DNA of 64,000 nucleotides from the NCBI RefSeq assembly GCF_000382245.1, contig NZ_KB907867.1, positions 74,625 to 138,624 of the forward strand, written 5' to 3'. The DNA is from Kushneria aurantia DSM 21353 (GTDB lineage Bacteria; Pseudomonadota; Gammaproteobacteria; Pseudomonadales; Halomonadaceae). A program made the position numbers and the translations under genes. This document shows, piece by piece, positions 16,151-24,651 of this stretch; the stretch's first letter is position 1, and every line of letters begins with the position of its first letter. The notes under the pieces were generated by a model. The model was not told the DNA's origin. It saw nothing but the letters and a program-made list of their open reading frames with translations, and searched no databases.

Positions 16151-17737
16151 TCAGAGATACTCCTCTTTCCTGCGCTCGATCAGACCGGAATCAGGCGCTT
16201 TACGGCGCGCCTGAATCATCGCTCTGGCACCACCCAAAACGATCAGTGCGAAAAGAAATATCACCAGAAAACCACCAGCGGCAGCGAGAAACTTGATCCC
16301 ATCAATCCCTTGGGCGCCACCACCGAAGGCCACCATGACCCAAGCGATCACACTGATCGAAAGCCCCCACAGCAACTTCTGCCAAGCGGGCGGCTCATCT
16401 TCTGCCTTGATACCGAGAGTGCAGATCTGGGCAATGGTGGCAGACATCGAATCAGCAGCAGTCGCAAACGATACGATCAGTGCCAGAATGGTAAGAGGCG
16501 TCAGCAGCCAGGCCATGGGTAGATGCTGCAAAAAGGCCCACAAGCCGGCGACAGCACCCTGGTCGGATATGGTGGAGGCAAGATCAAGCGTGCCATCGAT
16601 CTGCCACTTGATAGCGCTGCCGCCCCAGACAGCAAACCAGACAAGACCAAAAATGGCCGGCAGAATCCAGTTGATGAGCAGGAACTGCCGCAGTGTACGC
16701 CCATAGGAAATCCGCGCCAGAAAGAGCCCCATCAGCGGCGCGTAGGCGATCCATATCGACCAGTCGTACATGGTCCACCAGGTCACCAGCGCTTCGCCAC
16801 CAAGCAGATTGGTATCCAGTGACCAGCTGAAAAAATCATTCAGCCAGTAACCGAGGCTGCTCGTAGACAGATTCAGAATATATACCACCGGCCCGATGAT
16901 CAGCAGCAAAACCAAAAGACCGTAATAAATATAGATATTGACGGAGGAGAGATAGCGAATGCCGCGCTTCAATCCCGAGATCGAAGAGATAATAAAGATG
17001 GCGGCGATAATCCCGACCAGTATCAGCCAGAGCAAAGGCCCCTGAGCCAGACCGTATTCGGTCTCGATACCCGAGCCAATCAGTGCGACGCCGGCACCGA
17101 GCGATGAGGCCAGCCCTAACGCAATGGCCAGAACCGATATGATATCAACCAGAGTGCCAACCAGAGGATGGCGATGATAATCGCCAATAACCGGTGACAG
17201 CGCCGAGGCGATGGAAAAGCGGCTACCTTTATTATAGTGAGTGTAAGCGATCATCATGCCGACAATCGAATACATGGCATAGGGAATGAAGGTCCAATTG
17301 TGAAAAGAGCGCGCCAGCGAAAAAACCGCTGATTCAACGCTGCCGGGCTCGAAAGACTGATTGGCGATCTCACCGTAGACATTGCCGACATAAATGATCG
17401 GCTCATTAACCGAATAGGTCACCACACCGGTAGCAATCCCGCCTGTCAGCGCCATGGCAAAGGTCGTGCCGAGTGAAAAACGCGGTCTGGCTTCCGGTCC
17501 CCCAAGGCGTATATCACCTACGCGCGAGAAAAATACAAAGCCGACTACCAGCAGCGCTGCCACCGAAAGAAGTTGATAGAGCCATGCAAAATCTGTTAGT
17601 ACAAAAGAGAACAGGCTTCTGGCGAAACCGACCAGCCCTTCATTATTGACAAGGCCAACAATGGCAGCGAGGGCAATAACGCCGTAAGCCGGGAAAAATA
17701 CGCTCGATCCAAGACGAATATTAGAGTTTCTTGACAT
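16151..17737 (-). CDS. BCCT-family transporter
   Basis: 528 residues from ATG 17737 with AAGGAG upstream. The longer frame to 17950 lies opposite hutU and is rejected. Twelve hydrophobic segments are expected. The family signature region reads MYDWSIWIAYAPLMG then LFLARISYGRTLRQF. Compared with BetP-type carriers (from memory), several Trp of the trimethylammonium cage are changed and an Asp appears, so the substrate is probably not plain glycine betaine. BCCT proteins move quaternary-amine zwitterions across the inner membrane, driven by Na+ or H+. It sits two bases before the MIO-less lyase gene, and both have lower GC than the flanking hut genes. Uptake of a histidine betaine is inferred. 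Confidence 0.88.
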   Translation of the reverse strand: MSRNSNIRLGSSVFFPAYGVIALAAIVGLVNNEGLVGFARSLFSFVLTDFAWLYQLLSVAALLVVGFVFFSRVGDIRLGGPEARPRFSLGTTFAMALTGGIATGVVTYSVNEPIIYVGNVYGEIANQSFEPGSVESAVFSLARSFHNWTFIPYAMYSIVGMMIAYTHYNKGSRFSIASALSPVIGDYHRHPLVGTLVDIISVLAIALGLASSLGAGVALIGSGIETEYGLAQGPLLWLILVGIIAAIFIISSISGLKRGIRYLSSVNIYIYYGLLVLLLIIGPVVYILNLSTSSLGYWLNDFFSWSLDTNLLGGEALVTWWTMYDWSIWIAYAPLMGLFLARISYGRTLRQFLLINWILPAIFGLVWFAVWGGSAIKWQIDGTLDLASTISDQGAVAGLWAFLQHLPMAWLLTPLTILALIVSFATAADSMSATIAQICTLGIKAEDEPPAWQKLLWGLSISVIAWVMVAFGGGAQGIDGIKFLAAAGGFLVIFLFALIVLGGARAMIQARRKAPDSGLIERRKEEYL

Positions 17738-17799
17738 TTTTATACTCCTTGCTTTTGTTATCAGTTTGGATAGGCCTACCGCATGCAGTGGCAGTGGTA

Positions 17800-19467
17800 C
17801 TAACGCACCATCGGCAGATCCAGCCCGTACGCTCTGGCGCAGTCGATGGCGATGTCGTAGCCGGCGTCGGCGTGACGCATGACGCCGGAAGCCGGGTCGT
17901 TGTGCAGCACCCGGGCGATACGGCGGTCGGCCGCCTCGCTGCCGTCGCACACGATCACCAGCCCGGCGTGCTGCGAAAAGCCCATGCCGACGCCGCCGCC
18001 GTGGTGCAGCGAGACCCAGCTGGCGCCGCTGGCGGTGCTCAGCAGGGCGTTGAGCAGCGGCCAGTCGGAGACCGCATCGGAGCCATCCTGCATGCCCTCG
18101 GTCTCGCGGTTGGGACTGGCCACCGAGCCGGCGTCGAGGTGGTCGCGGCCGATCACCACCGGCGCCGTGAGTTCGCCGCTGCGCACCATGGCGTTGAACG
18201 CCAGCCCCAGCTTCTCGCGCTGCCCCAGGCCCACCCAGCAGATACGCGCCGGCAGGCCCTGGAAGCTGATGCGCTCGCGCGCCATATCGAGCCAGCGGTG
18301 CAGGTGCTCGTCGTCGGCGATCAGCTCCTTCACTTTGGCGTCGGTTTTATAGATATCCTCCGGGTCGCCGGAGAGCGCCACCCAGCGGAAGGGGCCGATG
18401 CCGCGACAGAACAGCGGGCGGATATAGGCGGGCACGAAACCGGGAAAGTCGAAGGCGTTGTCGACCCCTGTCTCCTGCGCCATCTGGCGAATGTTGTTGC
18501 CGTAGTCGAAGGTGGGAATGCCCTGCTCGGCGAAGGCCAGCATGGCGCGCACGTGCTCGGCCATCGAGGCTTTGGCGGCGGCGATCACCGCCTGCGGCTC
18601 GCGCTTGCCGCGTTCGCGGTAGTCGTCCCACTGCCAGCCGGCGGGCAGGTAGCCGTTGAGCGGGTCGTGGGCGCTGGTCTGGTCGGTAACCATGTCCGGG
18701 CGCACGCCGCGCCGCACCAGTTCGGGCAATATCTCGGCGGCGTTGCCGTGCAGCGCGATGGAGACCGCCCGGCCCTCGCCGGTATAGCGCTCGAGGCGCG
18801 CCAGGGCGTCGTCGAGGTCATCGGCCTGCTCGTCGACGTAGCGGGTGCGCAGGCGAAAATCGATGCGCGACTGCTGACACTCGATATTGAGCGAGCAGGC
18901 GCCGGCCAGCGTCGCCGCCAGCGGCTGGGCGCCGCCCATGCCACCCAGCCCGGCGGTCAGGATCCAGCGCCCGGCGAGGTTGCCGTCGTAGTGCTGGCGT
19001 CCGGCCTCGACGAAGGTCTCGAAGGTGCCCTGCACGATGCCCTGCGAGCCGATGTAGATCCACGAGCCGGCAGTCATCTGGCCGTACATCATCAGGCCTT
19101 TGGCATCCAGCTCGTTGAAGTGCGCCCAGTCGGCCCAGTGCGGCACCAGGTTGGAATTGGCAATGAGAACGCGCGGCGCGTCGGCGTGGGTCTTGAACAC
19201 CCCCACCGGCTTGCCCGACTGCACCAGCAGGGTTTCGTCGTCGCCGAGACGCTTCAGGGTCTCGACGATGCGATCGAAGCACGCCCAGTCACGCGCTGCA
19301 CGGCCGATACCGCCATAGACCACCAGCTCCTGCGGGTTCTCGGCCACGTCCGGGTCGAGGTTGTTCATCAGCATGCGCAGCGGCGCTTCGGTCAGCCAGC
19401 TGCGCGCAGAGAGCTGCGTGCCGCGCGGGGCGCGGATTTCGGTGTCGCGAAAACGAGGGTCGGACAT
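17800..19467 (-). CDS. hutU: Urocanate hydratase HutU
   Basis: 555 residues, full length. The N-terminus [60 protein letters not shown] (with the conserved Cys) and [16 protein letters not shown] are all standard. It converts urocanate to imidazolonepropionate with NAD+ as electrophile. ATG 19467 has AAGGAGCG upstream, and a HutC-type palindrome lies 36 bases further out. First gene of the operon hutU-BCCT-lyase-hutI-hutG. Its GC is very high. Confidence 0.97.
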   Translation of the reverse strand: MSDPRFRDTEIRAPRGTQLSARSWLTEAPLRMLMNNLDPDVAENPQELVVYGGIGRAARDWACFDRIVETLKRLGDDETLLVQSGKPVGVFKTHADAPRVLIANSNLVPHWADWAHFNELDAKGLMMYGQMTAGSWIYIGSQGIVQGTFETFVEAGRQHYDGNLAGRWILTAGLGGMGGAQPLAATLAGACSLNIECQQSRIDFRLRTRYVDEQADDLDDALARLERYTGEGRAVSIALHGNAAEILPELVRRGVRPDMVTDQTSAHDPLNGYLPAGWQWDDYRERGKREPQAVIAAAKASMAEHVRAMLAFAEQGIPTFDYGNNIRQMAQETGVDNAFDFPGFVPAYIRPLFCRGIGPFRWVALSGDPEDIYKTDAKVKELIADDEHLHRWLDMARERISFQGLPARICWVGLGQREKLGLAFNAMVRSGELTAPVVIGRDHLDAGSVASPNRETEGMQDGSDAVSDWPLLNALLSTASGASWVSLHHGGGVGMGFSQHAGLVIVCDGSEAADRRIARVLHNDPASGVMRHADAGYDIAIDCARAYGLDLPMVR

Positions 19468-19502
19468 GATCGCTCCTTGAGGGGTTAGGCGTCGATATAC
19501 TT

Positions 19503-19512
19503 TGTATATACA
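19503..19512. promoter_or_regulatory. HutC operator-like palindrome upstream of hutU
   Basis: TGTATATACA is a perfect 10-base palindrome inside CTTTGTATATACATTACG. HutC repressors of Pseudomonas bind sites of the CTTGTATATACAAG type, relieved by urocanate. It lies 36 bases upstream of the hutU ATG in otherwise GC-rich DNA. Confidence 0.75.
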
Positions 19513-19569
19513 TTACGTCGATCCCGCCGCGCAGGCAATCGCCCCCCGGGAACTCATGTCGCCACGGGG

Positions 19570-19736
19570 TTAAGGAAACGCTGCATAAATGCCTGCGCTA
19601 GCGAATCGCTGCGTTGCGTGGTACTGGCGCGCCAGCCCGGTCGAACACTCGCCTAACCCCATGTTATGTCTCGTGTTCTGTGTTCCATGCGCCTTGCGCT
19701 TCATCTCGCTCGTCGATTTATTCAGCATTTCCCTAA
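19570..19736. mobile_element. MITE-like element with terminal inverted repeats
   Basis: TTAAGGAAACGCTGCATAAAT at 19570 and the reverse complement of 19716-19736 (TTAGGGAAATGCTGAATAAAT) match at 18 of 21 positions. They enclose about 125 bases with no gene. The right end supplies the stop codon of the ABC permease (19733). A related right-end segment recurs at 55184-55242. Size and structure fit a miniature inverted-repeat element or the collapsed ends of an IS. The family is not identified. Confidence 0.6.
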
Positions 19737-20389
19737 TGGCGCAGCGCATAGCGGCGCTCGACGACGTCCAGCAGCAGCGTCACCAGGCCTACCAGCACCA
19801 CATAGATCACCGCCGCGACGAGAAAGATCTCGAAATAGCGGAAAGTATCCGCGCCGATCATCTGGGCCTGCCCCATCAGTTCGGGCACGCTGATGGCGAA
19901 GGCCACCGAGGTGTACTTGAGCTCGATGACCACCTCATTGGCCCACTGCGGCAGGGCGATACGCCAGGCCTGAGGCAGCACCACATGGCGGATCGCCCGG
20001 CGCCGCGACAGTCCGATCGCGCGGGCGGCCTGCATCTGCCCGGGGCGTACGGCGCGTATACCGGCGCGGAAATACTCCGCCTGATAGGCCGCCGTGTTGA
20101 GGCCGATGGCGGTGATGGCAGCGGTCAGCGGCGACAGCACGATGCCCACCTGAGGCAGCCCCTGGTAGACGATGAACATCTGCACCAGCAGCGGTGTGCC
20201 GCGGATCAGCTCGATATAGCCGGTCGCCAGCCGGCGCCACGGGGTGGCGCCGTAGACGCGGGTAACCGCCAGCCCGGTGCCGGCCAGGGAGCCAAACAGC
20301 ATGGCGACAACCCAGATGATCAGCGTATAGCCGGTCCCCTTCAAAAGCGCCGGCAGATGGGGCCAGGCAAACGCCAGCCAGTCATTCAT
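19733..20389 (-). CDS. Polar amino-acid ABC transporter permease (HisM/GlnP type)
   Basis: 218 residues with about five hydrophobic segments. The cytoplasmic EAA loop reads ARAIGLSRRRAIRHVVLPQA, the contact with the ATPase. YIELIRGTPLLVQMFIVYQG is the His/Glu/Gln/Arg/opine permease hallmark. It starts four bases inside the ATPase gene (20386-20389). Its stop lies within the terminal repeat of the MITE-like element, so the original C-terminus may have been altered slightly. Last gene of the four-gene importer. Confidence 0.92.
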   Translation of the reverse strand: MNDWLAFAWPHLPALLKGTGYTLIIWVVAMLFGSLAGTGLAVTRVYGATPWRRLATGYIELIRGTPLLVQMFIVYQGLPQVGIVLSPLTAAITAIGLNTAAYQAEYFRAGIRAVRPGQMQAARAIGLSRRRAIRHVVLPQAWRIALPQWANEVVIELKYTSVAFAISVPELMGQAQMIGADTFRYFEIFLVAAVIYVVLVGLVTLLLDVVERRYALRH

Positions 20390-21165
20390 GCGCCACCGCC
20401 CTCCTCGCTCGCTTCACCGATCAGCGCCGCGGCAATGCCGTCGATAAACTGCCGGGTGCGCCGCTGCTGCGGGTGTTGAAAGATCTGCTCGGCGCTGCCC
20501 TCCTCGACCACGCGCCCCTCGGCCATGAACAGCACATCGTTGGCCACGGCCTCGATAAAGGCCATTTCATGCGACACGATAATCATCGTCATGCCCTCGG
20601 CGACCAGCGAGCGCATGACCCGCAGCACGCCGCCCACCGACTCGGGGTCGAGCGCCGAGGTGGGCTCGTCGAACAGCATCAGTTCGGGCTCCATCGCCAG
20701 CGCGCGGGCGATCGATACGCGCTGCTGCTGACCGCCGGAGAGCTCGGCCGGATACTGCTGCCACTTGCTCTCCAGCCCCACCCGGGCCAGCTCGCGATGC
20801 ACGATATGGTCGGCCTCGTCGCGGCCCAGCCGGCGCACCCGGCGCAGCCCGAGGCGAATGTTGTCGGCCACGCTGAGGTGAGTGAACAGATTGAAATCCT
20901 GAAAGACGAAACCGATGCGCGAACGCAGTCGGTCCAGGTTGGCCCTGGCGGCGGTCAGCTCGGTGTCTTCCAGCCAGATCCGGCCGCTGTCGATCGGCTC
21001 CAGGCCGTTGAGGCATCGAATCAGCGTCGACTTGCCGGCCCCGGAAGGACCGATAATGCCCTTCACCTCGCCGGCGGCCACCTCGAGCGACACATCGTTG
21101 AGCACCGGCGTGTCGCCGAAGTATTTGGTCAGGTGCGATACGCGCATCAGATTGCGAGAACTCAT
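20386..21165 (-). CDS. Polar amino-acid ABC transporter ATPase (HisP/GlnQ type)
   Basis: 259 residues. Walker A is GPSGAGKST at about residues 39-47, the signature LSGGQQQRV at about 150, Walker B LMLFDEPTSALDP, and the switch His lies in IIVSHEMAF. The length and the ECLNGLEPIDSGRI-like segment after Walker A fit the polar amino-acid family. It couples ATP hydrolysis to import through the two permeases at 19733 and 21175. ATG 21165 lies 9 bases after the upstream permease. Confidence 0.94.
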   Translation of the reverse strand: MSSRNLMRVSHLTKYFGDTPVLNDVSLEVAAGEVKGIIGPSGAGKSTLIRCLNGLEPIDSGRIWLEDTELTAARANLDRLRSRIGFVFQDFNLFTHLSVADNIRLGLRRVRRLGRDEADHIVHRELARVGLESKWQQYPAELSGGQQQRVSIARALAMEPELMLFDEPTSALDPESVGGVLRVMRSLVAEGMTMIIVSHEMAFIEAVANDVLFMAEGRVVEEGSAEQIFQHPQQRRTRQFIDGIAAALIGEASEEGGGA

Positions 21166-21174
21166 GGACAGGAC

Positions 21175-21843
21175 TCAGTGAACAAGGCCGGGAACACGCA
21201 GGCGGTGGTCGAGGCGCGCCAGCGCCCGGGTCGCCGCCAGCGAAAGAAGCAGATAGACCAGCGCCGCGGCGGAGTAGACCGCCAGCGTATGGCCGTAGCT
21301 GGCCGAGACGATGTAGTTGGCCTGGCGCATCAGTTCGACGACGCCGATGGTGTAGGCCAGCGAGGTGTCCTTGAGTTCGGACAGCGCTTCGTTGGTCCAG
21401 GGGCCGATCGCCTGACGCAGCGCCTGCGGCAGCACCACATGGCGGATCGCGGCGAGGCGCGTCAGCCCGATGGCGCGCGCGGCCGCCATCTGCCCCGAGG
21501 GCACCGAAGCGAGCGCGCCGCGCACGATCTGCGACTGATAGGCCGCCGAGCGCAGGCCGAGCGCCAGTGACGCCGCCGCGAAGGAGGAGATGTCGTAGAA
21601 CGTCGAAATGCCGTAATAGAACAGAAACAGCAGCACCACGGCGGGAATGGCGCGCAGCAGCCGCTCGATCAGAGTCGCCAGCAGGCGCACGGCCATGCCG
21701 CCGTAACGCTGCATCAGCCCCAGCGTCACACCCACCAGCAGCCCTATCGCCAGCAGCGCCAGGGCCAGCGCCAGGGTGATCGCCGCACCCTCGGCCAGAT
21801 AGGGAATATTTTCCCGGATGGTTTGATAGATCATCGCCGACAC
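21175..21843 (-). CDS. Polar amino-acid ABC transporter permease (HisQ type)
   Basis: 222 residues with several membrane segments. The coupling loop is ARAIGLTRLAAIRHVVLPQA, almost the same as in the partner permease at 19733, so the two form a heterodimer. LIERLLRAIPAVVLLFLFYY is the typical region before the loop. It follows the binding-protein gene by 95 bases and precedes the ATPase. Confidence 0.92.
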   Translation of the reverse strand: MSAMIYQTIRENIPYLAEGAAITLALALALLAIGLLVGVTLGLMQRYGGMAVRLLATLIERLLRAIPAVVLLFLFYYGISTFYDISSFAAASLALGLRSAAYQSQIVRGALASVPSGQMAAARAIGLTRLAAIRHVVLPQALRQAIGPWTNEALSELKDTSLAYTIGVVELMRQANYIVSASYGHTLAVYSAAALVYLLLSLAATRALARLDHRLRVPGLVH

Positions 21844-21938
21844 AGGAGAGACTTATCGCCCCGGCACGAGGTTAGCGCCGGGGCAAAGGATGGAGATCGG
21901 GCCGGTATCGAAGCACTCATTCGCCCGGCAGCGGCGAA

Positions 21939-22775
21939 TTACTGCGCTATACCGGGAATCGGCGAGGCGTAGGTATCGATGCCTTCGGGCAGGCTGACCG
22001 GCACCGACATGACCTTCGCATCCGGCATGTACTTGTGGACGATATCGGCCCACTCGCCGGACTTGTAGATGGCCACCTCACCGGCGTTGAGCTTTTCCAG
22101 CAGCGCCGTATTGCCCTTCTTGACCGCCAGCGCGTAGACCTCCGGCGGCTGGGGCGTGATCTGCCCGGCAATCTTCACGCTGTCCGGGTTGTCGGCGACG
22201 AACTGCTGCGCCGTATCGTCGTCCAGGAAGTAGGCATCGAGGCGTCCGAGCGTCAGATCCTGTAGCGCCGTGGTGCCCTGTTCATAAGTCCTGATATCGA
22301 TATCACGGCCTTCATCGTTGACCAGCTTCTGCAGGTATTCATAGTTGGTGGTACCGGTCTGCACCCCGACCGTGTGGCCGTCGCCGAGCGCCGTGGTGCC
22401 GTCGAGATTCGAGTCGGCGGGCACCAGCACATCGAGATTGATCTGCCACCAGGGCACGGTGAAATCGATCTGCTCGGCCCGTTTCGGCGTTACTGTCAGT
22501 CCGGTCACCAGAATATCGATCTTGTCGGCCTTGAGTGCCGGAATCAGCGACGAAAACGCCATCGAGCGAAATTCGACGTCAAAGCCCTGCTGCCTGGCGA
22601 TGGCACGCACCGCGTCGGGGGCGATGCCCACATACTGGCCGTGATCGACCGACGCCCAGGGCGGGAATGACGGCTCGATACCCGCCACATAGGTTTCGGC
22701 CATACTGGCAGAAGAGAACGACAGCATGGCGGCGGCAATAACAGCGGCATGTCCGAAACGCATGGCTAACCTCAC
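21939..22775 (-). CDS. Periplasmic amino-acid-binding protein of the ABC importer
   Basis: 278 residues. A Sec signal peptide (MRLAMRFGHAAVIAAAMLSF, cleavage near ASMA-ET) is followed by the SBP_bac_3 fold: VAGIEPSFPPWASVDHG, GIAPDAVRAIARQQGF, DILVTGLTVTPKRAEQIDF and GVQTGTTNYEYLQ. It binds a polar amino acid or related ligand in the periplasm. First gene of the importer, divergent from hutH with HutC-like sites between, which points to histidine, urocanate or a derivative. The ligand itself cannot be read from sequence. Confidence 0.93.
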   Translation of the reverse strand: MRLAMRFGHAAVIAAAMLSFSSASMAETYVAGIEPSFPPWASVDHGQYVGIAPDAVRAIARQQGFDVEFRSMAFSSLIPALKADKIDILVTGLTVTPKRAEQIDFTVPWWQINLDVLVPADSNLDGTTALGDGHTVGVQTGTTNYEYLQKLVNDEGRDIDIRTYEQGTTALQDLTLGRLDAYFLDDDTAQQFVADNPDSVKIAGQITPQPPEVYALAVKKGNTALLEKLNAGEVAIYKSGEWADIVHKYMPDAKVMSVPVSLPEGIDTYASPIPGIAQ

Positions 22776-23078
22776 TTTTTTATGGATTGTTACAGTCAGT
22801 TCCGGGCTGCGGGGCTCGGGCGAGTTCTCGCAGCCGATCAGGCAACGGTATAGACATTAAGATAATCTACAGTTTCAGGCAATGCCCTTTTGGGCTCGCC
22901 GCTGCCGGCCGTGACTCGGCGTCGACCGTAACGGGCATGGCAGAGCTCAGTCAGTGGTGCCAAAGGGCGTCTTGTCGCGCGGGGAGTTGAACCTGGCGTA
23001 TCATCGCGGTAATTGTATAGACATAGTCGAGGCGGCGCCGATTCGCTCCGCCCGCCTTTCATCACAGCGGAGCCGAAC
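22776..23078. promoter_or_regulatory. Divergent hut control region with two HutC-like sites
   Basis: The intergenic region between the importer and hutH holds GGTATAGACA at 22847-22856 and TGTATAGACA at 23014-23023. They share TATAGACAT/A and resemble the palindrome TGTATATACA upstream of hutU. One site faces each transcription unit. The rest is ordinary GC-rich spacer. Confidence 0.6.
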
Positions 23079-24629
23079 ATGACCCCCATTGTACTGGTGC
23101 CGGGCGCTACCCGCCTGGCGCAGCTGGCCGATATTTACTGGCACGAAACGCCGGCAAGACTCGACGACGGCTGCCTGCCGGCGATCGATGACGCCGCCGC
23201 CCGCGTGGCCGAGGCCGCCCGTGGCAGCGCGGCGGTGTACGGCGTCAATACCGGTTTCGGCAAGCTGGCCAGCGTCACGATTGCCGCAGCCGACACCGCT
23301 ACCCTGCAGCGCAACCTGATTCTCAGCCACTGCTGTGGCGTGGGCGAGACGATCTCGCCGCGCATGACGCGGCTGATCATGACCCTCAAGCTGCTCTCCT
23401 TCGGCCGCGGCGCCTCCGGCGTGCGCCGCGAGCTGGTAGCGCTGCTGGAGGCCATGCTGGCGCACGGCGTCATGCCGGAGATTCCCGCCCGGGGCTCAGT
23501 GGGTGCCTCCGGCGACCTGGCGCCGCTGGCGCACATGACAGCAGTGATGATCGGCGAGGGGATGGCGCGCTACGCCGGCGAGACGCTTCCCGGCAGCGAG
23601 GCGCTGGCACGCGCCGGTCTCGAGCCGGTCACGCTGGGCGCCAAGGAGGGGCTGGCCTGTATCAACGGCACCCAGTTCAGCACCGCCTTCGCCCTCGCCG
23701 GCCTGTTCGAGGGCTGGCGCGCGGCGCATAACGCGCTGATCATCTCGGCACTCTCCACCGATGCCATCATGGGCTCCACCGCGCCGCTGCAGGCGGAGAT
23801 TCACAGCCTGCGCGGCCACCGCGGCCAGTGCGAGGCGGCGGCGGTGATGCGCGAGGCGCTGGCCGGCTCGGTCATTCGCGATAGCCATATCGAGGGCGAT
23901 CAGCGCGTGCAGGACCCCTACTGCATCCGCTGCCAGCCGCAGGTCACCGGCGCGGCAATGGATATCCTGCGCCAGGCGGCCACCACCCTGGAGGTCGAGG
24001 CCAACGCCGCCACCGACAACCCGCTGGTGCTGAGCGAGACCGGGCGGATCGTCTCCGGCGGCAATTTTCACGCCGAACCGGTCGGTTTCGCCGCCGATAC
24101 CATCGCGCTGGCGCTGGCTGAAATCGGCGCCATCGCCCAGCGCCGCGTGGCGCTGATGGTCGACCCCAACCTCAACTGCGATCTGCCGCCCTTTCTGACC
24201 CCCAACCCGGGGCTCAACTCGGGGCTGATGATCGCCGAGGTCACTACCGCCGCGCTGATGAGCGAGAACAAACAGCTCGCCAATCCCTGCGTCACCGACA
24301 GCACGCCGACCTCCGCCAACCAGGAGGATCACGTCTCGATGGCCGCCCACGGCGCGCGGCGGCTGCTCACCATGGCCGACAATCTACAGCATATTCTCGG
24401 CATCGAGCTGCTGTGCGCCGCCCAGGGGGTCGAGTTCCGCGCCCCGCTGACCACCAGCACACCGCTTCAGCGGGTCATCACGCGGCTGCGCGAGGAGATC
24501 GCGCCGCTCAGGGAAGACCGCTACCTGGCCCCCGAACTGGAACGCGCCGCCCTGCTGGTGGCCAGCGGCGCGGTGATCGACGCCGCCGCGCTCGATCTGC
24601 CCACGCTCGAGCGTCACCCCACGCCATGA
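23079..24629 (+). CDS. hutH: Histidine ammonia-lyase HutH
   Basis: 516 residues from ATG 23079 (GCGGAG upstream); the open frame extends further but without similarity. It has the MIO-forming Ala-Ser-Gly at 143-145 in [15 protein letters not shown], the Tyr loop [11 protein letters not shown], and the C-terminal [14 protein letters not shown]. It converts L-histidine to trans-urocanate and ammonia. It is followed 22 bases later by hutF, so degradation runs hutH-hutF here and hutU-hutI-hutG in the other operon. It is distinct from the MIO-less paralogue at 14553. Confidence 0.97.
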   Translation: MTPIVLVPGATRLAQLADIYWHETPARLDDGCLPAIDDAAARVAEAARGSAAVYGVNTGFGKLASVTIAAADTATLQRNLILSHCCGVGETISPRMTRLIMTLKLLSFGRGASGVRRELVALLEAMLAHGVMPEIPARGSVGASGDLAPLAHMTAVMIGEGMARYAGETLPGSEALARAGLEPVTLGAKEGLACINGTQFSTAFALAGLFEGWRAAHNALIISALSTDAIMGSTAPLQAEIHSLRGHRGQCEAAAVMREALAGSVIRDSHIEGDQRVQDPYCIRCQPQVTGAAMDILRQAATTLEVEANAATDNPLVLSETGRIVSGGNFHAEPVGFAADTIALALAEIGAIAQRRVALMVDPNLNCDLPPFLTPNPGLNSGLMIAEVTTAALMSENKQLANPCVTDSTPTSANQEDHVSMAAHGARRLLTMADNLQHILGIELLCAAQGVEFRAPLTTSTPLQRVITRLREEIAPLREDRYLAPELERAALLVASGAVIDAAALDLPTLERHPTP

Positions 24630-24651
24630 TCGCGAAACGAGGAGAGCGTCC

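Noticed and set aside
17731-19488. 585-residue plus-strand frame opposite hutU
   Set aside because: A GC-rich shadow: Arg/Ala/His-rich, without any motif, and exactly opposite a clear urocanase gene.
20473-21570. 365-residue plus-strand frame across the ABC ATPase and permease
   Set aside because: Spans two convincing minus-strand genes and has no ribosome site or domain.
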